From contig JASFXZ010000010.1 of the NCBI GenBank assembly GCA_032209605.1, positions 13,537,385 to 13,601,384 on the forward strand: DNA of 64,000 nt, written 5' to 3'. The position numbers and the translations under genes are program-made. Source of the DNA: Mactromeris polynyma (taxonomy: Eukaryota > Mollusca > Bivalvia > Venerida > Mactridae). A model generated the notes under the pieces. It was not told where the DNA came from. It searched no databases and worked only from the letters and a program-made list of their open reading frames with translations. Below, one piece after another: positions 15,901-26,568 of this stretch. The first letter of the stretch is position 1; each line of letters begins with the position of its first letter.

Positions 15901-16107
15901 GTGATTTTCCATCACTCTCAATAAAATAACAATAGATAGGTGAAAATTGGTGTCTTTTACTTTGATTGTTTTAGAATTTATTCTTAAATACCGTTTTATT
16001 TTTCAATAAACTAAGGAACTATAGTGATGTAAATTGTATCTCATCTTTTGACAGGTAAACAGATAAAACAGAAATATGTTAAGAAGAATAGCATGAGTGC
16101 ATTGTAA
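921..16107 (+). CDS. SWIM zinc finger / Ulp1-like protease / PHD-finger protein, MULE-transposase-related, 5'-partial, 29 exons
   Basis: Exons: 921-1096, 1828-1965, 2317-2858, 3270-3359, 3776-4048, 4854-4928, 5289-5348, 5749-5879, 6247-6393, 6664-6723, 6949-7037, 7470-7593, 7997-8099, 8678-8736, 9264-9383, 9613-9681, 10537-10584, 10928-10966, 11359-11441, 11950-12052, 12238-12288, 13114-13164, 13296-13351, 13867-13960, 14542-14594, 14907-14981, 15294-15357, 15626-15719, 16055-16107. Each junction is GT-AG and phases agree, giving 1039 residues and a TAA stop. Residues 1-105 (LRAGTTNGVETVHKILK...FFPDRFQKYVDL) resemble the stretch between the MULE DDE core and its SWIM finger. SWIM is C234, C236, C246, H248. 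The Ulp1/C48 domain spans about 452-660, with H560, N577 in place of the usual Asp, Q623 and C629. A PHD-like Cys/His cluster lies at 675-725. A canonical PHD finger has C800, C802, C814, C817, H822, C825, C839, C842. Residues 844-1039 are unassigned. The role is probably chromatin-linked SUMO/ubiquitin-like proteolysis, by inference only. The donors at 4928 and 3359 are the weakest calls. Confidence 0.72.
4412..4669. mobile_element. Short non-autonomous DNA element (MITE) with GGCGGATCCA termini
   Basis: The left end reads CTGGCGGATCCAAGGGGAGG and the right end reads CTCCTGGATCCGCCCCTG, so the ends are inverted complements over about 12 bp. The interior has a C15 run near 4634-4650. The ends resemble hAT-type MITE termini common in marine invertebrates; that family call is from memory. 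It lies in an intron of the SWIM-Ulp1-PHD gene. TATGC occurs on both sides but a clean target duplication is not certain. Confidence 0.5.
9731..10304 (+). repeat. Dispersed 'TGCCCCCACTC' repeat
   Basis: Starts with TGCCCCCACTCTGAAAAGGG, passes a CCGTCCGTCCTTCC microsatellite-like tract, contains repeated 'cataTCTCCAA...GTGCAAAGTTATGCCC' sub-units and ends near TCCTATGGACGCATTCTAG. The same family recurs at 25558, 42595, 44151 and 59842. It has no coding capacity. It sits in an intron of the SWIM-Ulp1-PHD gene. Confidence 0.65.
12820..12963. mobile_element. MITE of the 'AAGACCACC' family
   Basis: Terminal inverted repeats AGTAAAACCTCACTTAAAGA and TTAAGGTTTTACTGTA, with an internal AATATTAAGACCAC block that pairs with itself. 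Related copies lie at 14023, 46372, 60004, 60999 and 62287. Intronic. Confidence 0.6.
14023..14214. mobile_element. MITE, 'ACAGTCAAACCTGT' type
   Basis: The termini ACAGTCAAACCTGTCTGTAA and TTAACACAGGTTTGACTGT are inverted complements over about 14 bp. The body repeats GTGGTCTTTG. A second, nearly identical copy lies at 60004-60190; it differs by only a few substitutions and one short deletion, so both inserted recently or were copied recently. Intronic. Confidence 0.75.
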
Positions 16108-16187
16108 TTAAGGCCGAGGGCAACAGTTCAGAATGACATCCCCGACACCAAGGGACAACAGTTTTACTGTTACCCAAACAACCATGA

Positions 16188-16193
16188 AATAAA
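16188..16193 (+). terminator. Polyadenylation signal of the SWIM-Ulp1-PHD gene
   Basis: Canonical AATAAA about 80 bp after the TAA stop at 16105-16107, in a TTTTA-rich context. It is the first such hexamer after the stop. Confidence 0.5.
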
Positions 16194-16686
16194 TGTTTTA
16201 TTACCTGATCAAAGGTTTATCTAAACAAAAAAGAAAATAACTGTTTTATTACCTGATAATTTTTTTATTTGAACAAAGTGTTAAAAACATTTTGTATGAA
16301 ATACAGGGAAACTATAATTTCAAAGGACGTCCAATAAAAGCGCGGGAATTATATTGACGTTAAAATGACGTTGATGTCATTTCCTCCGATTGTAAAGATG
16401 GTGGACGTTACCAAACAAAGACAATGTAGACGCTGTAGTATGTGTTTGTTTTCCATTTTGTGGTAACATTTCATCAGAAAATGTTTAGAAACAAAACCTT
16501 TTAAATTCAAAACAATATAGGCCTACCGAACGCTAATGATATGCCGTCTAAAAATAAAATTTGGAAATTCCAATGACGTCATAGCGCGAGAGGGAAACAG
16601 TTCAATACAAGACAAATTGATAGCTTTCATGTGAAACAGCAAAAAATAACAGATTTGTATTTATATAAGGAATCAGGTAATAATAT
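16194..16686. other. Intergenic, no gene seen
   Basis: AT-rich DNA with a patch of TGACGTCA-like CRE motifs (around 16357-16381 and 16571-16582). No open frame with a recognisable domain was found. Confidence 0.4.
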
Positions 16687-17143
16687 GTAATACTGGTAAA
16701 GTATTACAGGTGTACTGTTTGAAATTGTATGTAATACTGGTAAAGTATTACAGGTGTACTGTTTGAAATTGTATGTAATACTGGTAAAGTATTACAGGTG
16801 TACTGTTTGAAATTGTATGTAATACTGGTAAAGTATTACAGGTGTACTGTTTGAAATTGTATGTAATACTGGTAAAGTATTACAGGTGTACTGTTTGAAA
16901 TTGTATGTAATACTGGTAAAGTATTACAGGTGTACTGTTTGAAATTGTATGTAATACTGGTAAAGTATTACAGGTGTACTGTTTGAAATTGTATGTAATA
17001 CTGGTAAAGTATTACAGGTGTACTGTTTGAAATTGTATGTAATACTGGTAAAGTATTACAGGTGTACTGTTTGAAATTGTATGTAATACTGGTAAAGTAT
17101 TACAGGTGTACTGTTTGAAATTGTATGTAATACTGGTAAAGTA
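16687..17143. repeat. 44-bp minisatellite, about 10.4 copies, running into the gap
   Basis: The unit begins GTAATACTGGTAAAGTATTA and recurs every 44 bp (16687, 16731, 16775 and so on) almost without variation. Each unit contains the dyad GTAATACT...AGTATTAC, so it could form a short hairpin. The array runs directly into the assembly gap, so its true length is unknown. Confidence 0.95.
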
Positions 17144-17343
17144 NNNNNNNNNNNNNNNNNNNNNNNNNNNNNNNNNNNNNNNNNNNNNNNNNNNNNNNNN
17201 NNNNNNNNNNNNNNNNNNNNNNNNNNNNNNNNNNNNNNNNNNNNNNNNNNNNNNNNNNNNNNNNNNNNNNNNNNNNNNNNNNNNNNNNNNNNNNNNNNNN
17301 NNNNNNNNNNNNNNNNNNNNNNNNNNNNNNNNNNNNNNNNNNN
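17144..17343. other. Assembly gap (200 N)
   Basis: Exactly 200 Ns between two tandem arrays. The round size suggests a placeholder rather than a measured gap. Confidence 0.98.
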
Positions 17344-17408
17344 TAGATGTAGCTGTCAACCTTGCGCTCAATCTCCTACGCAGTAATCTCCCCTTATCGC
17401 TATCACGC

Positions 17409-17742
17409 GGACATATAAGACATATACGAGACCACATATCCTGGTGGTTTGGACATATAAGACATATAGGAGACAATGTATTCTGGCGGTTTGGACATAT
17501 AAGACATATAGGAGAACACATATCCTGGTGGTTTGGACATATAAGACATATACGAGACCACATATCCTGGTGGTTTGGACATATAAGACATATAGGAGAC
17601 AATGTATTCTGGCGGTTTGGACATATAAAGATATAGGAGACCACATATCCTGGTGGTTTGGACATATAAGACATATAGGAGACATGTATTCTGATCGATT
17701 GGACATATAAGACATATAGAAGTCCAAGTATCCTAAGGGATT
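17409..17742. repeat. 42-bp minisatellite, 8 units
   Basis: The unit begins GGACATATAAGACATATAGG and starts at 17409, 17451, 17493, 17535, 17577, 17619, 17660 and 17701. Because 42 is a multiple of 3, frames stay open on both strands with a 14-residue period; these are repeat artefacts, not genes. Confidence 0.95.
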
Positions 17743-19514
17743 GGACATTTCTCCTCGTTTGGAGATAAGAAACGTATGTAAAAGTAGATGTTTCTGAGTG
17801 ACATATAATCTACATTTTTCACTTTCCAAATTTAACAACGTATAAAACACTATTTTAGACACAACTTATTCTATAAAGATTGGTTTTTATTTCACACATG
17901 GAGACTAAAACATCAACTACGGTACATATCGGTATATATATTTAAATGCTAGATGCTACTCAGTCAGGAATAACGACCCGCAAATACTTCTCGTCCGCGC
18001 ATTACACGCGGCAAAATATGCGTACATTCTGTTGGTTTGGACAGAAATATATTCTGACGGTTTGCGTTTAGCCTACCCCCGCTAATATCACAGCGATAAC
18101 CCAAAGGGAGTCGGATGTTGGATGCTCTATCGAAGACCTGACATTAATTTGACTGTTGATTAGTGCGTAAAAATGTCAATCTTATAGTATAATTTTTTTA
18201 AAAGAATGGAGGAAAGTAAATGCTAGGGTTCGTATTTATGGTAAACTCATTTTTTTACAATAGTCATATGATTTCGCGACATACAATTTGGCTCTATTAT
18301 GTAACGGAGGTACTTTTGTTTCCATTTAAAATGCGTTAAATGTTCTCAACATATCTATGTCCTGGAACTTTGTGGGAAATGGAGTTATAGTGTTCGTGGG
18401 TGTAAAAATTCCTTTAAAATTACCGCTAGATAATGTAAAAATGTGTCCATATATTGATATATATATGGTTGCCTTTCCTAATCTCGTGGGTTTTCCTTAA
18501 GTCGTGGGCAAGTAAACACGTACATTTCTCAGGTTAGAAGGATTGGATCATCAAACGTTCTATCTGGTCATTTGTATAGAAGTGTCGCGTTAATGATTTA
18601 GCAACAAAATGCGTTTGAAACTTTATTTATCAGCCAATAATTGAAATAATCGATGTTTTTGCTTGTTTTTTTCCTAAACAGTCGTAATTGCCATAGTAAC
18701 CTTCTTATTTAAGCTGCTTTTTCTTGTTTGTTTACATTTTTCGTACCGGCGATGACGAGTTATTGTTTTCGTAGCTGTGCGCCTGCGCGACCTTGGTTTA
18801 ATTATGTCTCACCAAACTATCGTTTATTAGAATAGAGAATAAAATATTTCATTTCGCCAAACGTCCTGGCATGTGAATATATTAAAATGGAAAACATTTT
18901 ATTACCATTTTCTGTAATTTCATACATCAATAAACGTTATTCCTTTTACCTACAGGCAAGTTTTACTCCTTAATGTAATGAAATTGTTATAGTTAAGTGG
19001 ACAGAGTGTACGTAGTGTTGACACTGGTACATCACTTTAAATAGATTATGTTCTACATTGAGGGTTCACATGTAAGAAGACACGGGGAGTTCCTTTGTCC
19101 ATATTGCTATTAAGTATACCGTTAAATACATAGACAATAAACTTGTTAGTGTTTTATAGGTTCAATAGTTGCATTTCTTTGAATGTGTGATCAATATAAT
19201 AGTTTGGCGAGACTTGTATTCATGTTTTCAATATGACTGCCTCCAGCCCACGGAATAAGGAAAAACACCATTCACGTTTATTTGTTACAACGGATGTTAC
19301 AAATGACTTTGATTTTTTATAAAGACCACAAGAGATGATATGCAAATCATATAAGATGTAGATAATGGGTATTTTGTCTTTTTTATAAAATCACATGTGC
19401 GTTTCCGTGACGTCATCACGCATTCAAAGGCTATTTTTAGAATTTGTCCACGAGTTTAGGCAAATAAAGCATACTTAAGCTACAAATATCTGTAGTAATA
19501 TGTACAAAACATAT

Positions 19515-19960
19515 TCTTTTTTCTCAGGAACTATTCAATGTAGAGCTTTTAGACTCAACACAGTTGTCTGACATCATAATGGCAACCACCAGAAAAAGTT
19601 TCATAACTCTTGACTGCATTTTGTGAAAGTTATGCACATTTTCAACTTAGAATTTTTGTGAAGTTTGTTTTGTTAAAGTCCACTTTTTCTCAGTAACTAA
19701 GGTAGAACGTTGAAACTTAATGTAGTTGTCTGACATCATAATAGCAACCACCAGGAAAAGTTTCATAACTCTTGACAGCCTTTTGTGAAAGTTATGCCCC
19801 TTTTTAACTTAGAATTTTTGTTAAGTTTTTTTGTTCAAGTCCCATTTTCCTCAGAAACCATTTGGGATATAACTTTGAAACTTCACATGATTGTTTGACA
19901 TCATAATAGCAACCACACAGGAAAGTGCCATTATTCATGCAAGTATTTTGTCAAAGTAAT
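19515..19960. repeat. Degenerate tandem repeat, about 160-bp unit, 3 copies
   Basis: Three imperfect units share 'TGACATCATAATRGCAACCA' and 'AAAGTTATGC'. The same family appears singly at 21775-21870 and inverted at 48660-48830, so it is a dispersed repeat. Confidence 0.65.
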
Positions 19961-20708
19961 GCCCATTTTTAACATAGAAATTTTATTGTTTTTGGACGGT
20001 ACCGCTCAGGTACCGTCTATAGTAGTGGCAATTTTGAGAGGCATACAACAATTGGTTCCCGTTTTCAAAACGCAAAACAGACTGAAGGCCGGGAAAACGT
20101 CAATTTCATACACATTGACCCAATTACTAAGTGACAAAAGTAGTTCCAAAGTTTACCAACCTAGATAATATCACAAGCGTTTCAATAAAATGAAATATTG
20201 AAAAGGTGACCTGCTAAAGTGGTTTGTGAAATAATTAGCTGTTTCTGTGGAGTTCATGAGGAGTTCAGATGGGTTTAAAGCAATATATTAATACACACTG
20301 CGTGACCCAAATGCTATCAGACTGGTACCCAACCATGCTGAAATTCACTGAAATGTCCGACCATTTTACGAAATCTGTTTTCAATAACTGAAACACACTT
20401 CTAATATAACATATGTATTGCATATTATTTATTTCCTGTTATAATATTAAATAATAGGTTGATTTAAAAGTACCGACAACAATCTGTGTAAACATTGCAT
20501 AAATTACGTAAAACATAGACGATAAGCCGAGACCATATTAATCAGTCGTTATCAAGACGTTTCGACCGGGGTGAAACTGTCAGGGGTCGAAGTGTCAATT
20601 GTTTTGTTTTGGGGTCGAACAGTCTATGAGCCAATCAGCGGAAGCGTACTATTTTGGATTACGCATAACCGGTAAAGGGTCATCTCGGTCCACTTACAGT
20701 CTCGGCCC

Positions 20709-20935
20709 GGTCCGACTCGGCCCACTTTTGAAGTGCAATGAATTGGCAAAGTTGTTCACACATTCCGGTCCGACTCGGCCCACTTTTGAAGTACAATGAA
20801 TAGGCAAAGTTGTTCACACATTCCGGTCCGACTCGGCCCACTTTTGAAGTACAATGAATAGGCAAAGTTGTTCACACATTCCGGTCCGACTCGGCCCACT
20901 TTTGAAGTACAATGAATAGGCAAAGTTGTTCACAA
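20709..20935. repeat. 58-bp minisatellite, 3.9 copies
   Basis: The unit starts GGTCCGACTCGGCCCACTTT at 20709, 20767, 20825 and 20883. It is markedly richer in CpG (TCCGACTCGG) than the surrounding DNA. Short open frames over it on both strands follow the repeat and are not genes. Confidence 0.92.
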
Positions 20936-22202
20936 AGGCTATTAGTTTCAAACGTATATACAGGCATAATAAATTCTATAAAATTTACCTTTATATTGTC
21001 ATTTGTCGCGTCTGTCTATCATGTTTAAAATGTTGGCACTTAATTATCATTATGATATCTAGTCAGTTTCTGTGGGTATCCTGTTGTATAGTTTCTATTA
21101 CCCTTTTCAGCTTCATACTGATATCATAATATACATTTTTCTTTCGCTCGCTCGAATAAAAGAATTTGAAAAAAATATATTTTAATTTTTTTTTTCGCTC
21201 GCCCATTTTTGGGGGGAAATCAGTAGAACAAAAAAATTTGGTGTGGCCCTACAACAAGATAACTCAACACCTATAGCAAGCTAGTGATATCATAACTTTA
21301 TGCCCAGGTATACTGATTTTACTCTTAAGTTAGTGCTGATATAATTCAATATGTCATTTTTTAATTATATATTCACGGACGTTACATAAAGCGGTTTGAT
21401 ATCTTTATATTTAATTTATTTTCAATTGTGACAAACATTTCACTTGTTTTACAATTATAAGGTTCTACCATTATTACTGACCATTTTTCTTTATTTCGGT
21501 TTGTAAATCTAGCATTTCTAGGACAAGTCAATTTGAAGATCTCTAGGAAAAAATGTTTACTATTTTTCAATAATTTTTTATTCTTTTTCGCATTTCTGTC
21601 TTATGTTTTAGTTTTGTTTCATATTCCATGCAAACCATTTTACCTATAAACACATACTTTGATATTATAAAACTGTCTAGTTACAAAACGGAAACGTGTA
21701 TGCAACTAGTTGCCAGATTGGCTACAGAGACGAGTGGTACCGTCCCACAGCACTTTTGTGCTTTGATTTGTTTAAGTCCCCTAGCTTTCTCAGTAACTAA
21801 TCAAGGTACTGCTTTGATACTTTACATGATGGTTTGACATCATAATAGCAACCTCGCAGGAACTTTTTATTGTTGGGGGGGGGGGGGGGGTTGAAAACAA
21901 AAGTCTTCAGTGGGAGGCGAGGGTGGTGTCCAACCCCCACCAATGTATGATTTGATGAGTAGACATACAAATCTATTATATATTGATATTGTGTTCTTTG
22001 CTCTTGATAAAGGCCCAGTGTGGCCGAAATATTGAGCTTGAGTGAATTTTTATACCATACATTTGGATGATAATCTAGCATTTTAATAAATTTATAGTAA
22101 CCTTACCCTTGCATACCATGCTGGAAATCAAACTTTTTGCTAACTTTGTGAGAATGTTTAGTTCAATGAAATTTTGCTGCCTATGAAACAGGACCATCAT
22201 AC

Positions 22203-22441
22203 CAGGGCCTTCTTCACAAACATTTTAAGACCTAAACTCACTCTTAGACTTTAAAATAGTGAATGTTCTTTTTGCTCTTACGCTGTTATTACAGTATAGA
22301 TTTTAATAAAAATTAGCAAAAAGTCATGAGTGGGCAATAACAACTATACAGACAAAATTTCGTTAGTAATGAAAACGAAAGGCTAGTAAATATAAAATTT
22401 GAAATTTTAGTCTTACAATGTTTGTGAATTATTGCCCCAGG
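22203..22441. mobile_element. MITE-like element with 'GGGCCTTMTTCACAAACATT' ends
   Basis: The left end AGGGCCTTCTTCACAAACAT and the right end ATGTTTGTGAATTATTGCCC are inverted complements with a few mismatches. A related copy with the same interior (TTTTTGCTCYTACGYTGTTA) lies at 61348-61610. Confidence 0.55.
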
Positions 22442-22516
22442 TGAGGGATTCAGAGCCTTCACTGTTTTAATTATGAAGGCAAAATTTCTATTTTAGAACC
22501 TGGGAGTTGTCAGACC

Positions 22517-25500
22517 ATGTATCTTAGGTCATTATCCAATAGATGGCGTTTGTTCCCTTGGCTCTCGTATGTACAAGGTAAGTGATGATTTAAATGTTGG
22601 AGACTACTTTCATGAAGTCTGTTGCATAAATTAATCACTTTGTTCAATTCTGGGCCCTTATTATAGAAGTACTTAATTAAGTGAATCTTAAATATTTTCA
22701 GTTTTTTAATGATAATGACAACAACATATTAATACTATTCATTTATCACTCTTGATTTGACCATATAATAGCCTGTATGTTAAATAAACCAGTTAAGGAA
22801 AATGTAAATTTAAGGATGAAATTTTACTTAAGATGTTTCTGTAATATTGCCACTGTTATATGTGTAGTGTATGTTTCACAACTTTCACTAGATAACTCTG
22901 TTGATATTTTCGTCTTTAGACATGTGTTAAACTGACTATGGTTCTGCTTGCTTGAAATAGCAGCTTTGAATAGTTACTATAGTGTAACATAATCGAGTGA
23001 CCAGCAATCTTAACATCTCGGCAATTTTTTATGTTGCACAACAAATCTGAAACTTCAGATTGCAACTAATTTGCTTGCTTCAGATTGCACCGACCATCTT
23101 TTTTCAAGATATTTCATGTTTGGCATCTAGTTTGATAAACTTATTCGTTTCAGATTCAAACATATATGAATCACTCTTGATGACCGCTGTCTGGGTTTTA
23201 TACTAACCAGTACTCGTGCCGTAATCAGGGATTGTGAAGTTAACAGTTCAACCTCGCCCAAGGCAAGACTGTTAAGCTGAAGGGTCATTGTCTCTTGAAT
23301 CTTTAAAAGGTCTAATGACAACCATGCGCTTGTTTTAATTGTATATTATAGCGTTATACCATACTTGCATGTAAAACTTTAGGCCTACATCATAAAAGAC
23401 TGCCATGAAGAGAAATGCAGTCCTGTATAGAAACGGTAGAAATTATTCGATATATATTGATAATTTAGATTATTTCTTTTCAGTCCGCTGTTTTAGACAA
23501 TCGATAGGAGTTGGTTTCCATGATGATGGTGGAGATAAAAATGAGGGAAGTCATCAGAATATTGTAAGCCGGAGAACTAAGGAGTTCATGGAAAACTTAG
23601 ATGATGAAAATTTAAAGAGAAAAAAATTCATTGAATGGTTCCTTGAAGAGTGGCGCAACGAAGGTAAATGGGTAAGTGCAAAGTAAGTTTTTAGAGAAAA
23701 ATGGGGTTGATAATTTACAATACGAAGTAAACATTTCTGTCAGCTCACCTTGTATTCCTTACCTTTCAGTGGAAAAACATTAGCGCAGATCAGTATCCTG
23801 TGATATGTGATATTTCTGGTCAATAATTCTGGTTTGCCGACAGAAAACACAATTTTATGCCACCCTTCGAAGAGGGGCACATGCTTTCTCTAATTTTAAA
23901 TCGTTTATCCAAAGTTCTTATGTAAACTTGCCTGAGAACAAATAAATAAGTTGCAAAACTTGTAAAAACTCGGAAATTATCTGTTAAAATTAAAACCCAA
24001 AACACAATAGTCATGCAAGGCAACTATTATAAACACAGCACACTATATAGTCACTATGCAAGTTCACAGAAATAATCCTTAAGTGGTTCCCTTTCAAAAT
24101 TGTTCAAAGCATTCAATTCATCATAAAAATATGGTTGCCATGGCAAAAGAGAGTAAAAATATAAAAAATCTTGTCAAAAAGTACGCGCCCAGTATTGATA
24201 AAACTCCACACAAATGTTTCTGGGTGACCCTCAACCACGCATTCTTTCCCTTTATCCCAATTAGAGTTCTCTCCCTTCTGTCCTATTATAGAATATGTAT
24301 ATATGCTACAAGGAATATATATACATGTTGTAGCGGATCCGTAGTCCAGTGGTAACGCGCTCGACTAGTACTCAAGGGATCGCAGGTTCGATTCCACGCT
24401 CCATCACTAATAGTACTAACAGTCTTTCAGACGAGACTTTAAAAACCGAGGTCCCGTGTATGATGCTTTATCTGGAGCACGTAAAAGAACCAGGGGTGCT
24501 TCTGGAACTGGGGCATCTCCTGTATCATGCACTATCCTCCAAAAATCTAAAATGACTAAATATTCTTCCGGAGGCGTCGCCCATATGGGAAACCGGTGGC
24601 AACGATAAATAAAAGCAAATACAAACAAAAAATATACATGTATACTACGAGGAGTCTAATGTTTTTCACACCTGACCTCTTGTCAAAAACTACTTGCCCA
24701 ATTTCGATATAATTTCACCTAAATGTTCCTTATAATTAATCTTAAATGTATATCTTATTGACAATATGACAGATAATTTAAAGCTCATTTTCACGTTTTG
24801 GTTTGTAGATGCCACATTTATCTTGTTGACAGTATGACAGATAATTTATAGCTCATTTTCACGTTTTGGTTTTGTAGATGCCTAGTGTAATTACTACTGC
24901 TCAATGGTGGGAATTATTGCACCTACGTCAATCAAGGTCTGCGTATTATGACTATTTATGTCTACTTTATCGGAAAGAAAATCGGAGAGCCGTAAGAGAA
25001 CTGAAGATATTAAAAGATAACAGGTTGTTAGAAGAAGATGAGGCCATGTATGATCACTTGTATCACCTATCTCCCATTAGAGACAAACACATTTACAAGT
25101 GGAATAAACTTACAGCCATGAAGTCGGAGATTCCTATCATTGTTGACCTTGACTTTAATGATCTTTATGCCAAAGAGCTGAAATGTTCTGTGGAGGGTAT
25201 TATACGTGCTTTAAGAAACAATTCTTTGCACCCTGAGCCACTGAGCATTCATTTAACTAGTTATAGAAAAAATATAAGAATGGCAGACTACAACAATTCT
25301 GAATCTATATTTCTTGGTTGTCATTTTCATGAAGAGCATTTTTTAGACTTATTTCCTCCTGAACAGGTGGTGTACTTGTCTTCGAATGGGCCACCTTTGG
25401 ACGACTTTGATACTAATTGTATATATATTGTTGGTGGAGTGCAAGACTTCAACCACAGACCACGTATATCATATGCTAAAGCTATGAGTCTTGGCATTAG

Positions 25501-26568
25501 ATGTGCATCATTTCCTGTTAAACGTCATGTGACGTAAGTAGAGGTTTATTTTATAATTATGCCCCCACTCTATAAGGGGGCATGTAGTTTTGCCCATGTC
25601 CGTCCGTCTGTTAAAAATAGAAATTCTAAAAGAAAAGAATGAGTAAAAAATCCAAAACAATAAGGCCTACAACTTTGATATTTGGTGTGTAGCATTGCCT
25701 AGTGGTCCTCTTACAAGATTGCATAAATTATTAAGTTCCGTCGAAACACACGGCCGTCGGGGTGAAGGCCTTGTTCCCTTATGTATATATAGTGGAAACT
25801 ATAAACAACATCTCCTAAACCACTAAAAGGATTGTTGTGAGTGTTGATCTTTTGTTATTTTATCCTTAAATCTTCAATTTATATTGAAATTAACTTGTTT
25901 TAATTACAAAATGTACTTTTATTATTATGTATTATTTTATTTGAATTGAGGTCGACATCTGTCAAAAATAACCTTCCAGGGTACTTTGAATACTTTTATT
26001 CATGGTGTTTACGTTATCTGCACCTATGATAGACAGTTACCTAAAACTTCACACAAGTGGTTGGAATTATATTTTAAGATCTGAGGATCATGTCCCCCAA
26101 TGTTAACAGACCTATCATCCTTCTTGTAATCAGAAAATCCAGGTTAAGAATAGAATAAATTAACTCCTAGATTATCATCTCAATCTACCCCCTTTCTTTC
26201 ATGCCGTCCTGGTATATTTTGTTTTCTTAAAAAGCCGATAGTCTGACTAAATTTACTTCTATTATAGACAGTTGCCTGAATATCCCGGGTCGTGGGTTAA
26301 GCATCATGATTACTGAGAAAGCGTTTGAATAGTTGAGTGTGTTGTCTTAGTTCAGGTTTTGGAGATTGTATTGTATGTTTTCTATTTCAGCCTGAAAGTT
26401 GATACTGATCTTCCTATATACACAGCCATTGATATTGTGCGAAGTATGTACTTTTTCCATTCTTGGACGGAAGCCTTTCTCGATAGTTTGGATTCTTCAA
26501 AAGTGAAGGCTTCTCATCCATCAAAGATATTGGAATTAAAGCTGAAAAAAGCTTCATGGCGAATTTAG
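22517..26568 (+). CDS. TRMT10C: TRMT10C paralogue A: mitochondrial RNase P subunit 1 / tRNA (purine-9) methyltransferase
   Basis: Exons 22517-22577, 23484-23671, 24878-25533 and 26391-26568 join in frame (phases 1, 0, 2) to 360 residues. In animals the family methylates position 9 of mitochondrial tRNAs and is a subunit of protein-only RNase P. Residues 1-20 (MYLRSLSNRWRLFPWLSYVQ) are basic, aromatic and without acids, as in a mitochondrial presequence. A Lys/Glu-rich helical region follows. The SPOUT domain starts near residue 172 (EIPIIVDLDF), with YLSSNGPPLDDFD and YIVGGVQD. The Asp of GGVQD (about 273) matches the proposed catalytic Asp. The C-terminal helix includes MYFFHSWTEAF. Closest to copy B. 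Intron 2 carries a SINE and a duplicated 3' splice site; the ATG follows an acceptor at 22496, implying a 5'UTR exon. The human protein is about 400 residues. Confidence 0.85.
22975..23110 (+). repeat. Dispersed repeat in intron 1 of copy A
   Basis: Contains CATAATCGAGTGACCAGC and GACCATCTTTTTT. Related sequence occurs inverted at about 30065-30260 (CACTCGATTATGCTACACTA) and in direct orientation at about 47330-47450 (CGTCGACCATCTTTTTTAAA). No open frame; class unknown. Confidence 0.5.
24327..24632 (+). mobile_element. tRNA-derived SINE
   Basis: The tRNA-like head has an A box (TAGTCCAGTGG at 24341-24351) and a B box (GGTTCGATTCC at 24385-24395), at RNA polymerase III spacing. The body includes CCGTGTATGATGC and GCACGTAAAAGAACC, and a CAAATACAAACAAAAAA A-rich tail follows. 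It lies in intron 2 of TRMT10C copy A. I do not see a tRNA 3' half that pairs with the acceptor stem, so it is a SINE rather than a tRNA gene. Confidence 0.75.
24751..24889 (+). repeat. Tandem duplication of the intron 2 3' splice site in copy A
   Basis: Two units of about 69 bp share GACAGATAATTTAWAGCTCA and TTCACGTTTTGGTTT, and each ends TTTGTAG|ATGCC. The first acceptor leads into ATGCCACATTTATCTTGTTGA, which stops after six codons. The second leads into the long exon 3 at 24878. The true acceptor is therefore the second; the first is a decoy or a source of non-productive transcripts. Confidence 0.8.
25558..25800 (+). repeat. 'TGCCCCCACTC' repeat in intron 3 of copy A
   Basis: Starts ATGCCCCCACTCTATAAGGG only 25 bp after the exon 3 donor. 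Copy B shares the intron up to this point (GTAAGTAGAGGTTTATTTTA) and lacks the repeat, so B looks like the empty site. Confidence 0.65.

Larger units (their letters stand above)
17743..22516. other. Intergenic / upstream region of TRMT10C copy A
   Basis: No coding exon recognised before the ATG of copy A. Contents are an 85-bp block at about 18205-18290 shared (inverted) with the 5' intron of copy B, a GC-richer spot at 18747-18795 with TGCGCCTGCGCG that resembles an NRF1 site, dispersed repeats at 19515-19960 and 21775-21870, a 58-bp minisatellite, and a MITE-like element at 22203. Copy A's coding exon 1 is preceded by an acceptor (TATTTTAG at 22489-22496), so an untranslated first exon probably lies in this region; it could not be placed. 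Confidence 0.45.

Noticed and set aside
16687..17143. Regular 44-bp repeats considered as a CRISPR-like array
   Set aside because: There are no unique spacers; the whole unit repeats. The genome is eukaryotic with introns.
17012..17862. Long open frames on both strands, one crossing the N gap
   Set aside because: They follow the 44- and 42-bp tandem repeats and the gap. No codon bias, no domain, and the same stretch is open in several frames.
24327..24420. tRNA gene on the plus strand
   Set aside because: A and B boxes are present, but I could not pair an acceptor stem, and the sequence continues into a SINE body with an A-rich tail.
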